Below are positions 7,159 to 14,607 of a DNA stretch of 29,191 bases, in pieces. Numbering within the stretch: position 1 is the stretch's first letter; each line of letters starts with the position of its first letter. The notes beneath the pieces are model-generated. The model had not been told where the DNA came from. It saw only the letters and a program-made list of their open reading frames with translations, and did not search any database. Both the position numbers and the translations under genes were made by a program. Source of the stretch: UBA2942 sp045127535 (GTDB lineage Bacteria; Bacillota; Clostridia; Lachnospirales; Lachnospiraceae); assembly GCA_045127535.1 (NCBI GenBank), contig JBGVQN010000042.1, forward strand, positions 1 through 29,191, read 5' to 3'.

Positions 7159-7189
7159 GGAGTACCTCTCCTTCTTCCTATAAAATAAG

Positions 7190-7299
7190 CAGGCAATTGC
7201 GAAACATCTTAATGGACGCTTTGAGAAGTATCTGTAAGAAAATATTTTCTTACAGATACTTCCCAAAGCTGATGTTGAATACAGTTTCGCAAAAGCTTA
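7190..7299 (-). mobile_element. 110-bp palindromic MITE (empty/uninterrupted copy)
   Basis: It ends in CAGGCAATTGCG and CGCAAAAGCTTA (decayed from TAGGCAATTGCG/CGCAATTGCCTA) and is centred on a perfect 38-bp palindrome at 7224-7261 (core AGAAAATATTTTCT). The flanks TATAAAATAAG (7179-7189) and TATAAAAGAAT (7300-7310) agree at 9 of 11 positions, as expected for an old 11-bp target duplication. Same family as 24848-25072 and 13464-13547. No coding capacity, so transposition would need a transposase in trans. It lies in the gap between sfsA and the binding-protein gene. Confidence 0.85.
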
Positions 7300-7443
7300 T
7301 ATAAAAGAATTTGTAAACCAATTTTATATCAAACATTAGATTTTGAAAACAAAGAAATTCATATCTGCACAAAATTCAGGCACATATATGATTGAAGCGA
7401 AACCGTTTTTTTATACAGGATCTTTGCATCAGGGGAGTTACAG

Positions 7444-7472
7444 TTGTACTTTTGTTTCAAATAGATTATACT
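7444..7472 (+). promoter_or_regulatory. promoter of the peptide-binding lipoprotein gene
   Basis: TTGTAC (7444-7449), a 17-base spacer and TATACT (7467-7472), 67 bases before the chosen start codon. Confidence 0.65.
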
Positions 7473-7538
7473 ATAGAAAGTAAAAAAGGCAGTTTTGCAG
7501 TGATTGACAATGGGTCTGTTATGGAAGGGAGGCGGCAT

Positions 7539-9893
7539 ATGAGGAAAAAGTGGATGGCCGGATGTTTAGCCGGGGTGCTTGCTGCCATGAGCTTATCTGG
7601 CTGCGCATCTTCACCGGATAGTGAGCAGACCGGCGGTGGCGCAGTACAGTATGGGGCAGTAGAGGAACAGGACTATACCCCAGATCCAGCTGCACTGCGG
7701 ATTGGATATGATACACAACTGGCAAGTATGCAGCCCCTTTATGCAGAAACAGCAGTAGAGCAGGAGATCGTATCTCTGACCCAGGAGAACTTATTTGCAG
7801 TGGACAGAAGTGGGAATGTGGTGCAGGAGGGGATTGCAGGAGAAACTGTTGCATACAACGGAGTAGATTATACGTATGAGGGGCTTGCAGATGTGGAAAT
7901 TGAGCAGGATGTGGAAAATGACATGACTGTTTATCATATTACCCTGCGTAAGGATGCAAAGTTTGCAGATGGAGAGCAGGTAGATGCAGACGATTTGATT
8001 TTTACATTGTATCTGTTGTCGGATACTTCCTATGATGGGCCTTATATGTTATATCAGACTCCCATTGTAGGCATGACCAATTATCGGCTGGATGCACCGG
8101 CAGATGTGACGGTGGAAGAGGTGGAAATTACCCAGGCGCTGGAGGAGAAGAATGAGGAACTGGAAACCATGATTACCCGGGAGATTATTTTGCCGGTATT
8201 GAAGGAAGAATTTGCCTGGTGCCAGTCACTGTATGAAGCTTCTGATTATGATATGCTCACAAAGCAGTATGATACACCAGCAGAGTTGTTTTATCATTTT
8301 TATGGATTAGAGTCCTATGAGAAGATAGCTTCATCGGAAAATATCCAGGAAGCTTTGGAAAATGTGCCGGAGCTGGTTGCAGAAGAGTATGGAGGAGATT
8401 ACCGGAAGCTGGGTCAGATATATGGAGATGATGCAGAATTGTACGAAGAATCTGCCAGAAGGATTGCAGCAGAATATTTGATTGCAGAAAAAATTGCTTC
8501 CGGGCAAAGCGGAAAAGCCCCTAATATTTCGGGCATTCACAGAGTCAGTGATTACCAGGTAGATATTTATACAAATGGTTATGATGAAACATGCATTTAT
8601 CAGCTGAATGTTCCGGTACTGCCTCTGCATTATTATGGAGATGTGAATTTATATAATTACAGTGAAAATCAGTTTGGTTTTACCAAAGGGGATCTGTCCG
8701 GGATCGTATCTCAGAACAAGCTGCCTATGGGAGCGGGTGCCTATCGGATGCTGTCAGAACGGGAAGGCAGTCTGTATCTGACTGCCAATGAGGTGTACTA
8801 TAAAGGGGTTCCTCATATCAGCAGTATTCAATACCTGCCGGTGAAGGAAGATGAAAAAATTCCCCTTTTGTCAAATGGAGAAATTGATGTGGTTCAGATG
8901 CAGGATAGTCAGGCCAACTTAAATAAAATACAGAAAAAAAACAGCAATGATGCCATCACAGGAGATGTGATTTATACCAGTTTGTCAGATACTTTGGGAT
9001 ATGGATATATTGGTATAAACAGTGAAACTGTCAATATAGGCCAGAAAGGAGATTCCAAAGCTTCTAAGGCACTGCGTACGGCATTGGCAGTGATGCTGGC
9101 ATATTACAGAGAAGTGGCAGTGAATGATTACTTTGGAGGAACTGGCAGTGTGCTGGACTATCCGATTTCGGAAGCGTTCCTGGCAGCACCAAAGACTTCT
9201 GACAAGGAATACCAGAGGGCATATTCCAAGGATATATATGGCACGGAATTGTATACAGAGGATATGGACGAGGAAGCCTGTAAGGAAGCCATGGAAAAGG
9301 CTGTATTGGAATATTTGAAAGAAGCCGGTTACAGTGTGAAAGGAGGCAAAGTTGTAAAGGCGCCTCAAGGAGGTACAAATGCATTTGATGTACTGATTGC
9401 TGCAGAAGAGGAAGCAGGAGCACCATTTTATACCCTGCTGGTTCTGGCCCGTGAGAATTTAAAGGAACTTGGCATTACTTTAAATATCTGTGATGTAAAG
9501 ACGGAACATGCCCTGACAGAGGCTCTGGAATCAGGAGACTACCAGTTGTGGTGCAGTGTGAAAGAAGAAGGAATGTATCCTGATTTATACGCTGCATATG
9601 GCAGTGGAGGGAATCTGGGGGAAAATGGGAAAGACAATCTGTACCATATAGGAGACAGGACTTTAGACCAGAAGCTGTCTGCTCTGAATACAGAGTCAGA
9701 CCCGGAACTTTCAAAAAAAATGTACCAGGAGTGTTTGGAACTGATTTTAGAGCAGGCAGTGGAAATCCCGGTTTACCAGTGCAGAAGCTGCATCTTGTTT
9801 TCAGGACACACAGTGAATACAGATACCATAGCAGAGGATCTTACGGGATTCTACTCCTGGACACAGGAAATAGAATTACTGGAACTAAATTAG
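7539..9893 (+). CDS. extracellular solute-binding lipoprotein, family 5 (oligopeptide/nickel type)
   Basis: 784 aa beginning with a lipoprotein signal (MRKKWMAGCLAGVLAAMSLSGC; lipobox LSGC with acylated Cys at about residue 21). The body has SBP family 5 features: an N-terminal LRIGYDTQLASMQPL strand, a YHITLRKDAKFADGEQVDADDLIFT motif and a C-terminal LDQKLSALNTESDPELSKKMYQE block. It is longer than ordinary OppA/DppA (about 500-600 aa); a charged helical insertion of roughly 110 residues follows the AD-D-F motif. The start is set by GGGAGG and the signal peptide; an upstream in-frame ATG at 7392 is rejected. No permease or ATPase genes adjoin it, so it is an orphan receptor in this window. 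Its stop is followed within 4 bases by the hairpin element at 9897. Confidence 0.87.
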   Translation: MRKKWMAGCLAGVLAAMSLSGCASSPDSEQTGGGAVQYGAVEEQDYTPDPAALRIGYDTQLASMQPLYAETAVEQEIVSLTQENLFAVDRSGNVVQEGIAGETVAYNGVDYTYEGLADVEIEQDVENDMTVYHITLRKDAKFADGEQVDADDLIFTLYLLSDTSYDGPYMLYQTPIVGMTNYRLDAPADVTVEEVEITQALEEKNEELETMITREIILPVLKEEFAWCQSLYEASDYDMLTKQYDTPAELFYHFYGLESYEKIASSENIQEALENVPELVAEEYGGDYRKLGQIYGDDAELYEESARRIAAEYLIAEKIASGQSGKAPNISGIHRVSDYQVDIYTNGYDETCIYQLNVPVLPLHYYGDVNLYNYSENQFGFTKGDLSGIVSQNKLPMGAGAYRMLSEREGSLYLTANEVYYKGVPHISSIQYLPVKEDEKIPLLSNGEIDVVQMQDSQANLNKIQKKNSNDAITGDVIYTSLSDTLGYGYIGINSETVNIGQKGDSKASKALRTALAVMLAYYREVAVNDYFGGTGSVLDYPISEAFLAAPKTSDKEYQRAYSKDIYGTELYTEDMDEEACKEAMEKAVLEYLKEAGYSVKGGKVVKAPQGGTNAFDVLIAAEEEAGAPFYTLLVLARENLKELGITLNICDVKTEHALTEALESGDYQLWCSVKEEGMYPDLYAAYGSGGNLGENGKDNLYHIGDRTLDQKLSALNTESDPELSKKMYQECLELILEQAVEIPVYQCRSCILFSGHTVNTDTIAEDLTGFYSWTQEIELLELN

Positions 9894-9896
9894 AAG

Positions 9897-10239
9897 CAGA
9901 GACGTTTCGGCATGCCCATACAAATGATTTTCTGGAGACATCGTGGGCGAATGAGGCTGGAAGCCCATTGTGCTGCAGGATATGGTTTTACGCAGGACAC
10001 GCTGGCGCTTCGGTGAAAACGCAGCGGTGCTAAGGTGGCAGATACAGCAAACTCAGTATAGGCATCCGTAAGCAAGCTTCCAGATGTCTATACTGAGTTT
10101 GCTGTATCTGCCACCTAAGTACCGGCGTTTTCAAGAGTCCTGCTTAAAAACCATATCCTGCAGCGCAATGGGCTTCCAGCCTCATTCATCCGCAGTTCCC
10201 TCCAAAAAATCATTTGTATGGGGGTATGCCGAAACTCTG
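9897..10239 (+). repeat. nested hairpin element, copy 2
   Basis: A 343-bp palindrome starting four bases after the previous stop codon. Outer arms of roughly 95 bp (9897-9990 and 10146-10239) are about 90% complementary. The core is at 9998-10034 and 10115-10137, with end stem CAGGAC/GTCCTG. The inner hairpin (10035-10114) is almost perfectly paired and ends in a 26-base loop segment (GCATCCGTAAGCAAGC TTCCAGATGC) that is identical in copy 3, although the stem bases beneath it differ and co-vary. There is no U-tract. The remaining 10240-10475 shows no gene. Confidence 0.85.
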
Positions 10240-10475
10240 GCAGTGAGTGTGCCAGCGTGTGAAATGTGGGAGTGTCTGGAAATCGGGTACTACACGAATT
10301 CGGGTGTCCACTGGTATGGGTACATTATAGTCAGAACAGGTGTAGTGAAAGGTTGGATGGATATGAGACCGGTGTTGATTGATGTGAAGAAATAAGTCAG
10401 GAGTATGCAGGATTCCGGCAGGATGACTGGAACTGAGACGAAAGGATTTTGCAGGGATAGAAAGGATGGATGACA

Positions 10476-12401
10476 ATGAAGGATAAGTTTTTAAGAACAG
10501 CAGCTGTGACACCGAAAATTAAGGTGGCTGACCCGGTGTATAACGGGGAGCAGATCAAGGCGGTGGTGCATGAGGCAGCAGCCAAGGGGGCAGGTGTGAT
10601 CGTGTGTCCGGAGCTTTGTGTGACTGGATATACCTGTAATGATCTGTTTTTGCAGACGCCTATGCTGGATATGGCAAAGCAGGTGATGATGGAGATCGCA
10701 GAGGATACCAGGGGGCTCAATGCCATTGTGGTCATTGGACTGCCTTTTGAACGGAAGAACCGTCTGTATAATGTGGCAGCAGTGCTGGCACAGGGACGGG
10801 TGCTGGGGCTTGTGACCAAGACCTTTGTGCCCAATTATGGGGAGTTTTATGAGCGGAGATATTTTGCGGAAGGCAATGCAGAGGCTGTGTATGTAACACT
10901 GCAGGGTACTGATGGAACAGAGTATCAGGTGCCTATGGGCAGTGATATTTTGTTTGCCTGCAGGCAGATCCCGGAGCTGGTGCTTGCCTGTGAGATCTGT
11001 GAGGATGTGTGGCTGCCCAATCCACCAAGCATCCGACATGCCCTGGCTGGGGCTACTGTGATCGCCAATGCATCTGCCAGTGATGAGACCACAGGCAAGG
11101 CAGCTTATCGCAGAGAGCTGATCGGGGGACAGTCTGCAAGATTGATCTGCGGTTATATTTATGCCAATGCAGGTGAGGGAGAATCTACCCAGGATCTGGT
11201 ATTTTCAGGTCACAACATCATTGCAGAAAATGGTACCATGCTGGCAGAGTCTGCTACCCTGGGACATGAGCTGATCTATGGAGACATGGATTTAGACAGA
11301 CTGCGCAGTGAGCGCAGAAAAATGGGAACCTTTGATCTGACAGAAAAAGCAGGGTACACTGTGGTACCGTTTGAATTGGAGCCTCAGGAGCTGGAGCTGC
11401 ACAGATGGATCGATCCGGCGCCTTTCGTACCGGGAGATAAGCACAACAGAGACAAGCGGTGCGAGGAGATCCTTTCCATTCAGACCATGGGTCTGAAAAA
11501 GCGTTTAGAGCATACTGGATGCCAGTCTGCAGTCCTTGGTATTTCCGGCGGACTGGATTCCACGCTGGCGCTGCTTGTGATCGTGCGTGCCTTTGATGCA
11601 TTGGGCATCGACAGAAGCAAGATCACCGCTGTGACCATGCCATGCTTTGGTACCACAGACCGAACCTATCAGAATGCCTGCCTGATGACCAGACAGGTGG
11701 GGGCAACCTTACGGGAGATCAATATCAAAGCGGCAGTCAATCAGCATTTTGCAGATATCGGACATGATCCTGCAGTCAAAAATATTACGTATGAAAATGG
11801 ACAGGCAAGAGAGCGTACCCAGATCCTGATGGATGTGGCCAACCAGACAGGGGGCATGGTCATTGGTACCGGGGATATGTCTGAGCTGGCTCTTGGCTGG
11901 GCTACCTACAACGGTGACCATATGTCTATGTACGGGGTCAATGCTTCCGTACCAAAGACTCTGGTGCGCCATCTGGTACAGTATTATGCAGATACCACGC
12001 CGGACGAAAAGCTGTCTGCAGTATTGTATGACGTACTGGATACTCCGGTCAGTCCAGAGCTGCTGCCCCCAAAGGATGGAGAGATCGCCCAGAAGACAGA
12101 GGATCTGGTAGGCCCTTATGAGCTGCACGATTTCTTCCTGTATTATGTACTCCGCTTTGGCTATCCGCCAAAGAAGATTTTCCGCATGGCACAGATTGCT
12201 TTTGTGGATAAATATGACAAAGAAACCATCAAAAAGTGGATGAAAACCTTCTATTGGAGATTCTTCTCCCAGCAGTTTAAGCGCTCCTGCCTGCCGGACG
12301 GCCCAAAGGTAGGTTCTGTAGCTGTGTCCCCAAGAGGCGACCTGCGTATGCCAAGTGACGCCAGCAGCCGCCTGTGGATGGACCAGGTGAATGCACTGTA
12401 A
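10476..12401 (+). CDS. nadE: glutamine-dependent NAD+ synthetase
   Basis: About 641 aa, the length of the two-domain glutamine-hydrolysing type. It converts deamido-NAD+ to NAD+ using glutamine and ATP. The N-terminal nitrilase-like amidase has the Glu-Lys-Cys triad in CPELCVTGY, LVTKTFVPNYGEFYE and EICEDVWLP (about E46, K115, C175). The C-terminal synthetase has the ATP-pyrophosphatase loop SGGLDST (about residue 357) and GTGDMSELALGW. The start at 10476 is preferred over the ATG at 10470 because of its spacing from AAAGGA. It is convergent with the FMN_bind-like gene, with three bases between the stop codons and no terminator between them, so the two transcripts probably overlap. Confidence 0.96.
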   Translation: MKDKFLRTAAVTPKIKVADPVYNGEQIKAVVHEAAAKGAGVIVCPELCVTGYTCNDLFLQTPMLDMAKQVMMEIAEDTRGLNAIVVIGLPFERKNRLYNVAAVLAQGRVLGLVTKTFVPNYGEFYERRYFAEGNAEAVYVTLQGTDGTEYQVPMGSDILFACRQIPELVLACEICEDVWLPNPPSIRHALAGATVIANASASDETTGKAAYRRELIGGQSARLICGYIYANAGEGESTQDLVFSGHNIIAENGTMLAESATLGHELIYGDMDLDRLRSERRKMGTFDLTEKAGYTVVPFELEPQELELHRWIDPAPFVPGDKHNRDKRCEEILSIQTMGLKKRLEHTGCQSAVLGISGGLDSTLALLVIVRAFDALGIDRSKITAVTMPCFGTTDRTYQNACLMTRQVGATLREINIKAAVNQHFADIGHDPAVKNITYENGQARERTQILMDVANQTGGMVIGTGDMSELALGWATYNGDHMSMYGVNASVPKTLVRHLVQYYADTTPDEKLSAVLYDVLDTPVSPELLPPKDGEIAQKTEDLVGPYELHDFFLYYVLRFGYPPKKIFRMAQIAFVDKYDKETIKKWMKTFYWRFFSQQFKRSCLPDGPKVGSVAVSPRGDLRMPSDASSRLWMDQVNAL

Positions 12402-12404
12402 CCC

Positions 12405-12851
12405 TTAGTCTGCCTTGGCTTTGTCAAGGGCAGTCTGGATGGCGCCCAGCAGCAGACTGGAGGTATATCGGGTGTCTTCGCTGTAGGTGACGCTGTCCAC
12501 AGACTGGGTCTGTACGATCTGCAGCGCTAAGTTGTCAATGGCAGGCTCTACCAGCGGATACATGGTGGTGGCTGCTTCTGTCAGGTCTACCAGACGGACA
12601 GAGTTGATGTGGTCAGCATCTACAGTGACCTCCACATCCAGTGACTGGCTGCCAAGCGTAATGGAGGTGGTGTAGACGCCGGGGGTGTAGCCGGCAGCTG
12701 TCTCTGCAGACTCATTCCCGGAGGCAGCCGGTTCCGGCTGAAAAAACATAAAATAGAGCAGCACAATGAGCAGCACTGCCAACAGCAGGAATACCACTGT
12801 ATACAGTATCTCTTTCTTCTTCAAAACAAGAATCCTGGTTTTAGAACTCAT
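12405..12851 (-). CDS. membrane-anchored FMN_bind-like protein
   Basis: A 148-aa protein with a cytoplasmic basic N-terminus, one transmembrane segment (about residues 15-36), a Ser/Glu-rich linker, and an outside domain. The domain starts GVYTTSITLGSQSLDVEVTVDADHINSVRLV and resembles FMN_bind (RnfG/NqrC type). In RnfG-like proteins a Thr in S/TGA(T/S) carries covalent FMN. Here the corresponding stretch reads YSEDTRYTSSLL, so flavin attachment is doubtful and the protein may be a structural relative. The ribosome binding site is TGAGGA. The 5' side runs almost directly into the 475-bp palindrome (12904-13378), which would overlap its promoter region. Confidence 0.7.
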   Translation of the reverse strand: MSSKTRILVLKKKEILYTVVFLLLAVLLIVLLYFMFFQPEPAASGNESAETAAGYTPGVYTTSITLGSQSLDVEVTVDADHINSVRLVDLTEAATTMYPLVEPAIDNLALQIVQTQSVDSVTYSEDTRYTSSLLLGAIQTALDKAKAD

Positions 12852-12903
12852 GAAATCCTCACAGCAACCATATTCCCTACAAAATATGCAGGGGAGTGAG
12901 GGA

Positions 12904-13378
12904 GTATGCGTTTGAAATCAATCAGACACCGGGTTGGCAGGGGGATCCAGGTGTATCGGGTGTGTGTAGTGCCTGGAGTGGGACTGCCGCACGAAGGGAG
13001 ACAGAGGCGTGTGAGGCTTGGGCGATGAAGGGCAGGGGACTGACAGCAGATGAATTGTTTTACGCAGAACACGCTCTCGCTTCGGTGAAAACGCAGCGGT
13101 GCTAAGGCGCCAGATACAGTGACTTCCGTACAGGCATCCGTAAGCAAGCTTCCAGATGCCTGTACGGAAGTCCCTGTATCTGCCACCTAAGTACCGGCGT
13201 TTTCAAGAGTTCTGCTTAAAAACGATTCATCTGCTGCCAGCCCCATGCCCTTCATCACCTGAGCCGCTCACTCCTCTGCCTCCCTTCGTGCGGCAGCCCC
13301 ACTCCAGGCACAGGTGCATTTGGTACACCTGGATCCCCCTGCCAGCTGTCTGCGTGAGGCATGAGGGAAAACGCATAC
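12904..13378 (+). repeat. nested hairpin element, copy 3 (largest)
   Basis: A 475-bp palindrome. The outer arms reach from GTATGCGT (12904) to ACGCATAC (13378) and contain long paired blocks, for example the GGGGGATCCAGGTGTA region (about 12940) with its complement near 13325, and GCCGCACGAAGGGAG (about 12986) with its complement near 13280. The core is at 13070-13106 and 13186-13209, with end stem CAGAAC/GTTCTG. The inner hairpin (13107-13185) shares its tip with copy 2. No protein of note is encoded; together with the MITE remnant it fills the 760-base gap between the FMN_bind-like gene and the MerR gene. Confidence 0.85.
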
Positions 13379-13463
13379 TTGGGGGGTGCGGATGAATTTC
13401 TGTAAAAAAACTGGCGTTTTCTTTGTTCAGATAGTCCTGATTCCTTTCATTTTCCACCACCAT

Positions 13464-13547
13464 TAGGCAATTGCGAAACTGTATTCAACATCAGCTTTCT
13501 GACAGACACTTCACAAAGCGTCCGTTAACATGTTTTGCAAAAAAGTT
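13464..13547 (+). mobile_element. decayed, internally deleted MITE (same family as 7190-7299)
   Basis: The left part TAGGCAATTGCGAAAC, continuing through the CATCAGCTTT block, is identical to the left end of 24848-25072. The right part (CACAAAGCGTCCGTTAA then TGTTTTGCAA) matches the family right end. About 26 bases of the central palindrome are missing, leaving only its right half in altered form. No flanking duplication is left. It ends 12 bases before the -35 box of the MerR gene. Confidence 0.75.
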
Positions 13548-13558
13548 TTGGAAACAGC

Positions 13559-13589
13559 TTGACTCTCACATTGCGTCATAGTTTACAAT
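13559..13589 (+). promoter_or_regulatory. MerR-type promoter with 19-bp spacer
   Basis: TTGACT (13559-13564) and TACAAT (13584-13589) are separated by 19 bases instead of 17. This overlong spacing is the known hallmark of promoters activated by MerR-family regulators through DNA untwisting. The spacer CTCACATTGCGTCATAGTT would be the operator. The gene it drives encodes a MerR protein, so positive autoregulation is likely. Confidence 0.75.
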
Positions 13590-13612
13590 CATATTACACG
13601 GGAGGGATCGTT

Positions 13613-14338
13613 ATGAGAACAGTAAATGAAGTCAGTAAACTCACAGGAGTCAGTGTGCGCACACTGCATCACTATGACGCAATTGGTCTTTTAAAGCCAA
13701 CAGAAGTAACCAAAGCAGGTTATCGGCTGTATGACGATACAGCCCTTAGCCGTTTACAAAGTATTTTGCTGTTTCGTGAGTTGCAGTTTCCTTTAAAAGA
13801 GATCAAAGTCATTCTGGACAGTCCAGGTTTTGACCCGACAGAAGCATTGACGCAGCAAATTGAACTGTTGGAGCTGCAGTACAGGCATATAGGGGAACTG
13901 ATCTCTTTTGCCCGTGAAATTCAAAAGAATGGAGTGAAAACGATGGAATTTCAGGTTTTTAACAAAAGGGAGATAGAGCAGTATAAGGCAGAAGCAAAAG
14001 CAAAGTGGGGCGATACCCGGGCGTATGGTGAATACGAGCAAAAACAGGCGAAAGGACATGATTTTGGTGAAGCTGCATCACAGATGATGGGTCTGTTTGC
14101 TAAAATCGGAACACTTCGGCAATTATCCCCTGCTGATCAGGAGGTGCAGGATAAAATCAGTGCGCTGCAGGAATTGATCACAAAAAATTATTATACCTGC
14201 AGCACCGAAATCTTAAAGGGACTGGGGCAAATGTATGTGGCTGATGAGCGTTTTAGAAACAACATTGACCAGGCAGGAGGTCAGGGAACCGCTGAGTTTG
14301 TGAAGCAGGCGATCCAGGTCTATTGTGCAAAGGCATAA
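13613..14338 (+). CDS. MerR-family transcriptional activator with TipAS drug-recognition domain
   Basis: About 241 aa. The N-terminal MerR helix-turn-helix reads TVNEVSKLTGVSVRTLHHYDAIGLLKP, with the usual RLY wing (GYRLYDD). A coiled-coil dimerisation helix follows (about 80-110), then a TipAS-type C-terminal domain (NKREIEQYKAEAKAKWGDTRAYGEYEQK to the end). In Streptomyces TipA and Bacillus Mta-like regulators this domain binds thiopeptide antibiotics or other hydrophobic ligands and activates target genes. GGGAGGG precedes ATG 13613; the longer in-frame start at 13535 overlaps the promoter and is rejected. No efflux gene is adjacent, so its target may be its own promoter or distant genes. 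Confidence 0.9.
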   Translation: MRTVNEVSKLTGVSVRTLHHYDAIGLLKPTEVTKAGYRLYDDTALSRLQSILLFRELQFPLKEIKVILDSPGFDPTEALTQQIELLELQYRHIGELISFAREIQKNGVKTMEFQVFNKREIEQYKAEAKAKWGDTRAYGEYEQKQAKGHDFGEAASQMMGLFAKIGTLRQLSPADQEVQDKISALQELITKNYYTCSTEILKGLGQMYVADERFRNNIDQAGGQGTAEFVKQAIQVYCAKA

Positions 14339-14381
14339 ACTTGAATCCGTGTGCAGCAACTGAATATGCGCATGGGCAAAG

Positions 14382-14451
14382 AGTCAGCAGCAAGGGACAG
14401 AGCTGATCGTGCAGGATCTCAGTGATCCCATTCCTTGCTGGTGACTTTTTT
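14382..14451 (+). terminator. Rho-independent terminator after the MerR gene
   Basis: AGTCAGCAGCAAGG pairs with CCTTGCTGGTGACT (one or two mismatches) across a 40-base loop that holds a smaller GATC-type hairpin. Six T follow directly. Confidence 0.8.
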
Positions 14452-14482
14452 GATAATAGGGCTACAGAGGGGTTGCAAGGTA

Positions 14483-14491
14483 TGATATAAT
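14483..14491 (+). promoter_or_regulatory. extended -10 promoter of addB
   Basis: TGATATAAT (TG-N-TATAAT, with the hexamer at 14486-14491) is a perfect extended -10. The -35 region is weak. It sits about 117 bases before the addB start and just downstream of the MerR terminator, leaving a leader that contains the degenerate hairpin at 14494-14550. Confidence 0.65.
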
Positions 14492-14493
14492 GA

Positions 14494-14550
14494 GCGCAAG
14501 AGAGCCAACCCGCTGCATCCTTCCCGAAGGGAGAGCGTGTTTTGCGTACC
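14494..14550 (-). repeat. possible degenerate copy of the hairpin element core in the addB leader
   Basis: Read leftward, the sequence runs TACGCAAAACACGCTCTC, then CCTTCGGG, then a GATGCAGCGGG block. This matches the element's left half (TACGCAGAACACGCTCTC, GCTTCGGTG, AACGCAGCGG). The right half and inner hairpin are missing; instead TTGCG closes a short stem with CGCAA. The side hairpin is CCC-TTCG-GGG here versus TCGC-TTCG-GTGA in full copies, so base pairing is preserved with different bases. Confidence 0.5.
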
Positions 14551-14607
14551 AATCAAACCCATCTGGGAGATCCCGTCCGGGAATCCAACATAAAGGAGAA
14601 TCACACA

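Noticed and set aside
7158..7266. Longer sfsA start at 7266
   Set aside because: It would place the N-terminus inside the MITE; a good ribosome binding site and the usual family N-terminus support 7158.
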